The translations under genes were made by a program, and so were the position numbers. Shown here in pieces: positions 59,961 to 64,000 of a stretch of 64,000 nucleotides of DNA. The stretch is taken from positions 61,636,447 through 61,700,446 of the forward strand of contig NC_082696.1 of assembly GCF_949987515.2 (NCBI RefSeq), written 5' to 3'. The DNA is from Delphinus delphis. Taxonomy: Eukaryota; Chordata; Mammalia; Artiodactyla; Delphinidae. Numbering within the stretch: position 1 is the stretch's first letter; the number at the start of each line of letters is the position of its first letter. Under the pieces are notes generated by a model. The model was not told the DNA's origin, ran no database searches, and saw nothing but the letters and a program-made list of their open reading frames with translations.

Positions 59961-61590
59961 TTATTCCTGATAAGATTTGCATTTATACTTGTCAGTGGCT
60001 ATTTAAACTAACTTATCCAAAATTTACAAAGCCCCAGAATATTCAAGAAGGGAAGTACTCTTAAAGTGTCTAAATTATCTCACATTATTCTCACTCCCGG
60101 CCAAACCAGCCTGACAATAGAGCAAAGTCATCATAACAAAATACCCCACTCTCTGAGTCTCTGAAACCTGAGCCATTTACATCTTTCCATTCTGGTTCAG
60201 GTAGGGCAGCAGAGTATTTCATGGCCTCTGCAAAGGTCACAATTTACATTTTCTTCTATCACAGCCATGTCTTGTCTGCCACTTCTGGGTGACATTTCAT
60301 CACCATCATGATAGCCTCTGTCACTCCTGAGGTTGACCTCCAGACTCTCAAACAATCAGGCCATCCAGGTGAACTTCCATTGTTTCTAATAATGTTGGGA
60401 TTTTATGTAGATAGATACTGAGCTCAAGTAGTAGAATATATCCTCCCTACATCCAACCCCACCCCAAAGAATTATGCTGTAGTCCATTACTAGTCCACAA
60501 AATAGAACTGAATTTTTTTCTTATTTTCTTAAACTGACATAAAGTGACAAAGTTCTTTTATTTCACCTACTTCTGTTACAGCTCTTTTTCTCTGTAGGAC
60601 CCCAGAGATAAATAAAAAAAAAAAAAACCTGATGTGCATCATTACTAAAATAAACATTCCTCTTTGTGCCAGCCCTCATCTACTGTTCATACTTGTGAAG
60701 CCCAACTCTATTTGTCCTCTGGCTAACTTCCTTCTTTATGGGTTAATAATGTCTTGAAAATTGGGCAGCAGTAATCTCCAATCAAAATACAGTCAATGAT
60801 CTCATAAATAGAAGAATGCTCACTGGTCTCCTTCACAATCCATGTCCTTCTCCCCCAACACATTTTCAGATTTGGATAAATTCTCCAAGGTGCAAATTAT
60901 GGGTTCGCCTTACATTATTATGGCTACTTAAGATATGTGAGGATGCCAGTCTTTGTCATATAAATGTGGACAAAACTTATCAGAAGTACTGCAGCTCAAT
61001 GTAGATTTGCATTATTGACTAAAGTGATAAGCGTCCATTATAGCAGACCTATTATTAGTTCCAGTCCTGTTTTTGCAATTCTATTCTTGATTTTAGTTTT
61101 ATTCATCTGGTCTTGAATTACAAATGAATCACATTTCCCAGACTACTAAATTCTTATTCAAAATATTTATCAGCTATCATCAGAAGAGATGGCAGATTAA
61201 GCTAATTTTAAATGTACTTTTTTTTTTTTTTTAACGTAGGCTGAAAGTATTTTCTAACTTCTGAGGCTCAGCTGGAGAGGTTTTATGTTTTGCTGTTCAT
61301 ATCACACACTTGTAACTATAGCTGTGGAATTTTAACAGTTGGGTCAGACCTACCTGCAGTCTAAGGGATTTTGCATGGACCCATCACTTATTAGAGAACA
61401 TCAAAGGGTTTCTGAGGAAGCAAAAGCATTTTCTTCCTAAGTAGAATTGAATTGCTGGTCTATTCAGGGGAATCTCTTTGCATTAAAGTAGTTATGTTAC
61501 TTCATAATCACCCATGAATTACTGAAAACATCTTTGAAAGATTTGAAATGTGGGGTTCTTTACTATCACCTGGTTCACTACGTTGAAATG
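59961..61590. other. Unannotated sequence
   Basis: No gene recognised. A 15-base T run lies at 61218-61232. Frames of about 60 codons are unsupported. Confidence 0.45.
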
Positions 61591-61654
61591 AAAGATAGGC
61601 TTAGATAAGAGATCTTATTTTCAAAGATAGGCTTAGATAAGAGATCTTATTTTC
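61591..61654 (+). repeat. Perfect tandem duplication, 2 x 32 bp
   Basis: 61591-61622 and 61623-61654 are identical 32-base units starting 'aaagataggcttagataaga'. Confidence 0.97.
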
Positions 61655-63074
61655 TTTTTAAATAACTGTGTCTTTTCCATTAGATTATTTTCTCTATGGT
61701 TGTCCCACTGAGCTGTAAATTATTTCCATTATTTTATCATGAGTTTCGTTTCTGTCATCCTGGTAACAAAGCATAATTGCCTTTTTAATATTTATGTATT
61801 TTACTCAAATGATTCTTTTTAACTAAAGGAAAAATAAACTCCAACAGTTGAAGGGCATGCCAATTCTAATCTCTGTAAAACTTCTTTTTCTTTCCTTTGT
61901 TTTTTGGCCTTTCTCTTGCATTAGTTCTATAATATGAACTTCAGCACAGACATTAACATAATTTTTAAAATATTTATATAAAAATTGTATGCTCAACAGT
62001 AAAACTATACATATTTATTAAATGTAAATGTGATGATTATATGCTCCAAATTATATTAAATATCATTGCTAGTAAGTTAGTCATTCTCATTAAGACATAC
62101 AAATTATTTTGAAGAAAGCTTATTCTGACCCCTTATTATTATCTATTACCCTGCTGCAGTGCTCAAATAATGATCACATTTTTTATAATGGAAAGCTCAT
62201 TTTAAAGAGGTTTGTCAGTCATTTAAGCTGGGCAAAAAAACTATCAGTTTGCACAAATTTAAAACCAGTTACATTAAGACACCACTTTTTTCTTCAATAA
62301 TATGTTATTTCAATACCTAAATATAATTTGGGGAATTATATGTAAATATGCTGGGAATATACAGTAAGTGGTGAGATGGCACATTGTCTTCTTGTTCAAT
62401 GGCTATCATAATTTGGAAAAAGAAAAAAAATTGCAGGAAATCTAGTACTTAATTTGGAAATAAACAGATTGTGAAAACAGATTTTAGTTTTCAAGAAGGA
62501 AACTATTACATGAGCTAGAGAAATAAAAAACTTTCTAAAATTTTATAAAACAGCATCATCCTAATCTCTGACTGCAAACTCAGTGCATATCAATTTATAA
62601 ATGTTTTGGAGTCAAAGATTATTTTAAAAAATACTTGTAAACTAGTGCTGCAGAGAAAATAAAGAAAATTTAAAAATATATCCTGCCAGAAAAAAAATTA
62701 AATAACACCACTGATAAATTGTTACAAGTTTGAAAATGGCCAATTCCTATGGCTTACACATCAATTTTAGGGGGAACATTGGAAAAGTTACTACCATCTT
62801 TGATTCTAGTCTACTGCATTGTATAGAAAGCTGGTAAACATGCAACACATCACAAAATTTATGTAATAAAATTTAAGTTTGGCAGTTATTTTTAAGGTGG
62901 TTTTACAAGATTAAACTACAATTTCTTCAAATTATGGCTTCTATCTTTTAATCTAATCTTAGGTGATTTGTAAGTGACTGGAATTTTTGATAGCTTTGAA
63001 CTAATATGAATTACAAATTCTGGTTCTATTCACAAAACAATGTTACTTTAAAGACTGAAAAATTTTTTTTCTAA
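61655..63074. other. Unannotated AT-rich sequence
   Basis: No gene or repeat recognised. Confidence 0.45.
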
Positions 63075-63706
63075 TGGACTATTTTTTGGAGCAGTTTTAA
63101 GTACACAGCAAAATTGAGAAAGTACAGAGATTTCTTATATAGTATAGCCCCTGCCCCATCATATGCATAGCCTTCCTCATTATCAACATCCCCCACCAGA
63201 GTGGTCCATTTGTTACAACTGATGAACCTGCACTGACACATCATTATCACCCAGAGGCCATAGTTTACATTACGGTTCACTCTTTGTGTTATATATTCTT
63301 TGGGCTTGGACAAATGCATAAAGATGTGTATCCACCATTATAGAAGCATACAGAGTATTTCACTGCTTAAAAATCCTCTGTGCTCTGCCTATTCATCCCT
63401 TCCCCCAATCCCTGGCAACCACTGATTTTTTTTTTTTTTTTTTTTTTACTATCTCCACAGTTTTGCCTTTTCCAGAATGTCATATAGTTGGAATCATACA
63501 GTATGTAGCCTTTTTAGATTGACTTCTCTCATTTAGTTATATGCATGTAAGTTTCATCCATGTCTTTTCATGGGTTGATAATTCATTTCTTTTTAGTGCC
63601 AGATAATGTTCTATTGACTGGATATAGCACAGTTTATTATCCATTTACTACTGAATGGCATCTTGGATACTTCCAAGTTTTGTCAATCATGAATAAAGCT
63701 GCTACA
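63075..63706 (-). mobile_element. Old L1 3' end, antisense (L1M class)
   Basis: From the left the plus strand shows the complement of an L1 3'UTR end ('gagcagttttaagtacacag', 'caaaattgagaaagtacaga'). Next come 'accagagtggtccatttgtt', 'cagttttgccttttccagaa', 'tgtcatatagttggaatcat' and 'ttttcatgggttgataattc'. It ends in ORF2 C-terminal sequence, 'tcttggatacttccaagttt' then 'gaataaagctgctacaa'. It is 5'-truncated there. A T run of about 21 bases at 63427-63447 interrupts it. Confidence 0.8.
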
Positions 63707-64000
63707 AGCTATTCACAAAAGCCAAATATGGATGCAACCCAAGTTTCCATCAGTAGATGAATGGATCAACAAAATGTTGTGTACACATACAATGGAATAT
63801 TATTTAGCCTTAAAAAGGAATGAAATTCTGACACAACTTTGAGGACATCATGCCAAGTAAAATAAACCAGTCAGAAAAGACATACACTGTATGATTCCAT
63901 TTATATGACGTTTCTAGAGTAATCAAACTCACAGACTTACGTGCTTAGAAAGTGGAATGGTGGTTTCCATAAGACGGGGGGCGGGGGGGAGGAATGGGGA
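63707..64000 (+). mobile_element. Old L1 3' region, sense, running off the window
   Basis: Starts 'agctattcacaaaagccaaa', the ORF2 C-terminal text of L1, and continues 'catcagtagatgaatggatc', 'caatggaatattatttagcc', 'cactgtatgattccatttat', 'gagtaatcaaactcacagac' and 'gtggaatggtggtttcca'. Then comes a G-rich 3'UTR tract. The 3' end lies beyond the window. It meets an antisense L1 at its 5' edge. Confidence 0.8.

Overview
The window is mammalian nuclear DNA, almost certainly from a cetacean. The basis is three tRNA-derived SINEs. Two have the whale/dolphin CHR-2 type structure (33047-33257 and 48441-48644) and one the long CHR-1 type structure (27794-28122). They sit alongside a cetartiodactyl-type LINE-1 (38755-45007) and a background of ancient mammalian repeats (MIR, L2, HAL1/old L1, MLT1). 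The DNA is AT-rich and CpG-poor. I found no protein-coding gene, multi-exon gene model, structural RNA gene or CRISPR array. The longest open frames are LINE-1 remnants, SINE-derived frames or chance frames, many of which lack an ATG. It reads as intergenic or deep intronic sequence.

Layout. 1-12 kb: mostly unique AT-rich sequence, with an L2 reverse-transcriptase fragment near 1.5-1.8 kb, an L2 3' end near 6 kb, a (TC)n tract at 7.3 kb and a segment near 9.9-10.4 kb with more CpG than its surroundings. 11.9-12.9 kb: three MIR copies. 20-22.5 kb: a MIR, an MLT1 LTR and a second LTR-like element abutting it. 25-28.1 kb: degenerate antisense L1, then a CHR-1 SINE with a perfect 14-bp target-site duplication. 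29-33.6 kb: an AT-rich inverted repeat, small tandem duplications, an L2, a MIR, a short tRNA-SINE with an (AAAT)-rich tail, a CHR-2 SINE and another L2. 36.0-36.7 kb: an old L1 3' fragment carrying a microsatellite.

38.7-45.0 kb: the dominant feature, a 6.25-kb LINE-1 complex flanked by a perfect 12-bp duplication. It has a 5'UTR, a broken ORF1 and a broken ORF2. A foreign L1 5'UTR piece replaces about 0.5 kb of ORF2, followed by the ORF2 C-terminus and 3'UTR. 47.6-49.0 kb: an antisense L2 split by a CHR-2 SINE. 50.9-52.7 kb: a HAL1/old-L1 ORF1-type fragment carrying an (AC)n tract and two polypurine tracts. 54.3-55.0 kb: two L2 pieces in opposite orientation. 58.5-60 kb: two MIRs. 61.6 kb: a perfect 32-bp tandem duplication. 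63.07-64.0 kb: two L1 3' ends meeting head to head at nearly the same L1 coordinate.

Nothing here works as a pathway or operon. The window records successive retrotransposition layers: ancient L2/MIR/MLT1, then old L1/HAL1, then cetartiodactyl L1, then whale-lineage SINEs. I did not find a previously undescribed biological system. The observations most worth checking are the mosaic L1 with a single duplication pair, the head-to-head L1 junction, and the polymorphism-prone or lineage-informative SINE and tandem repeats. Repeat family names come from recognised consensus features, not from a database search.
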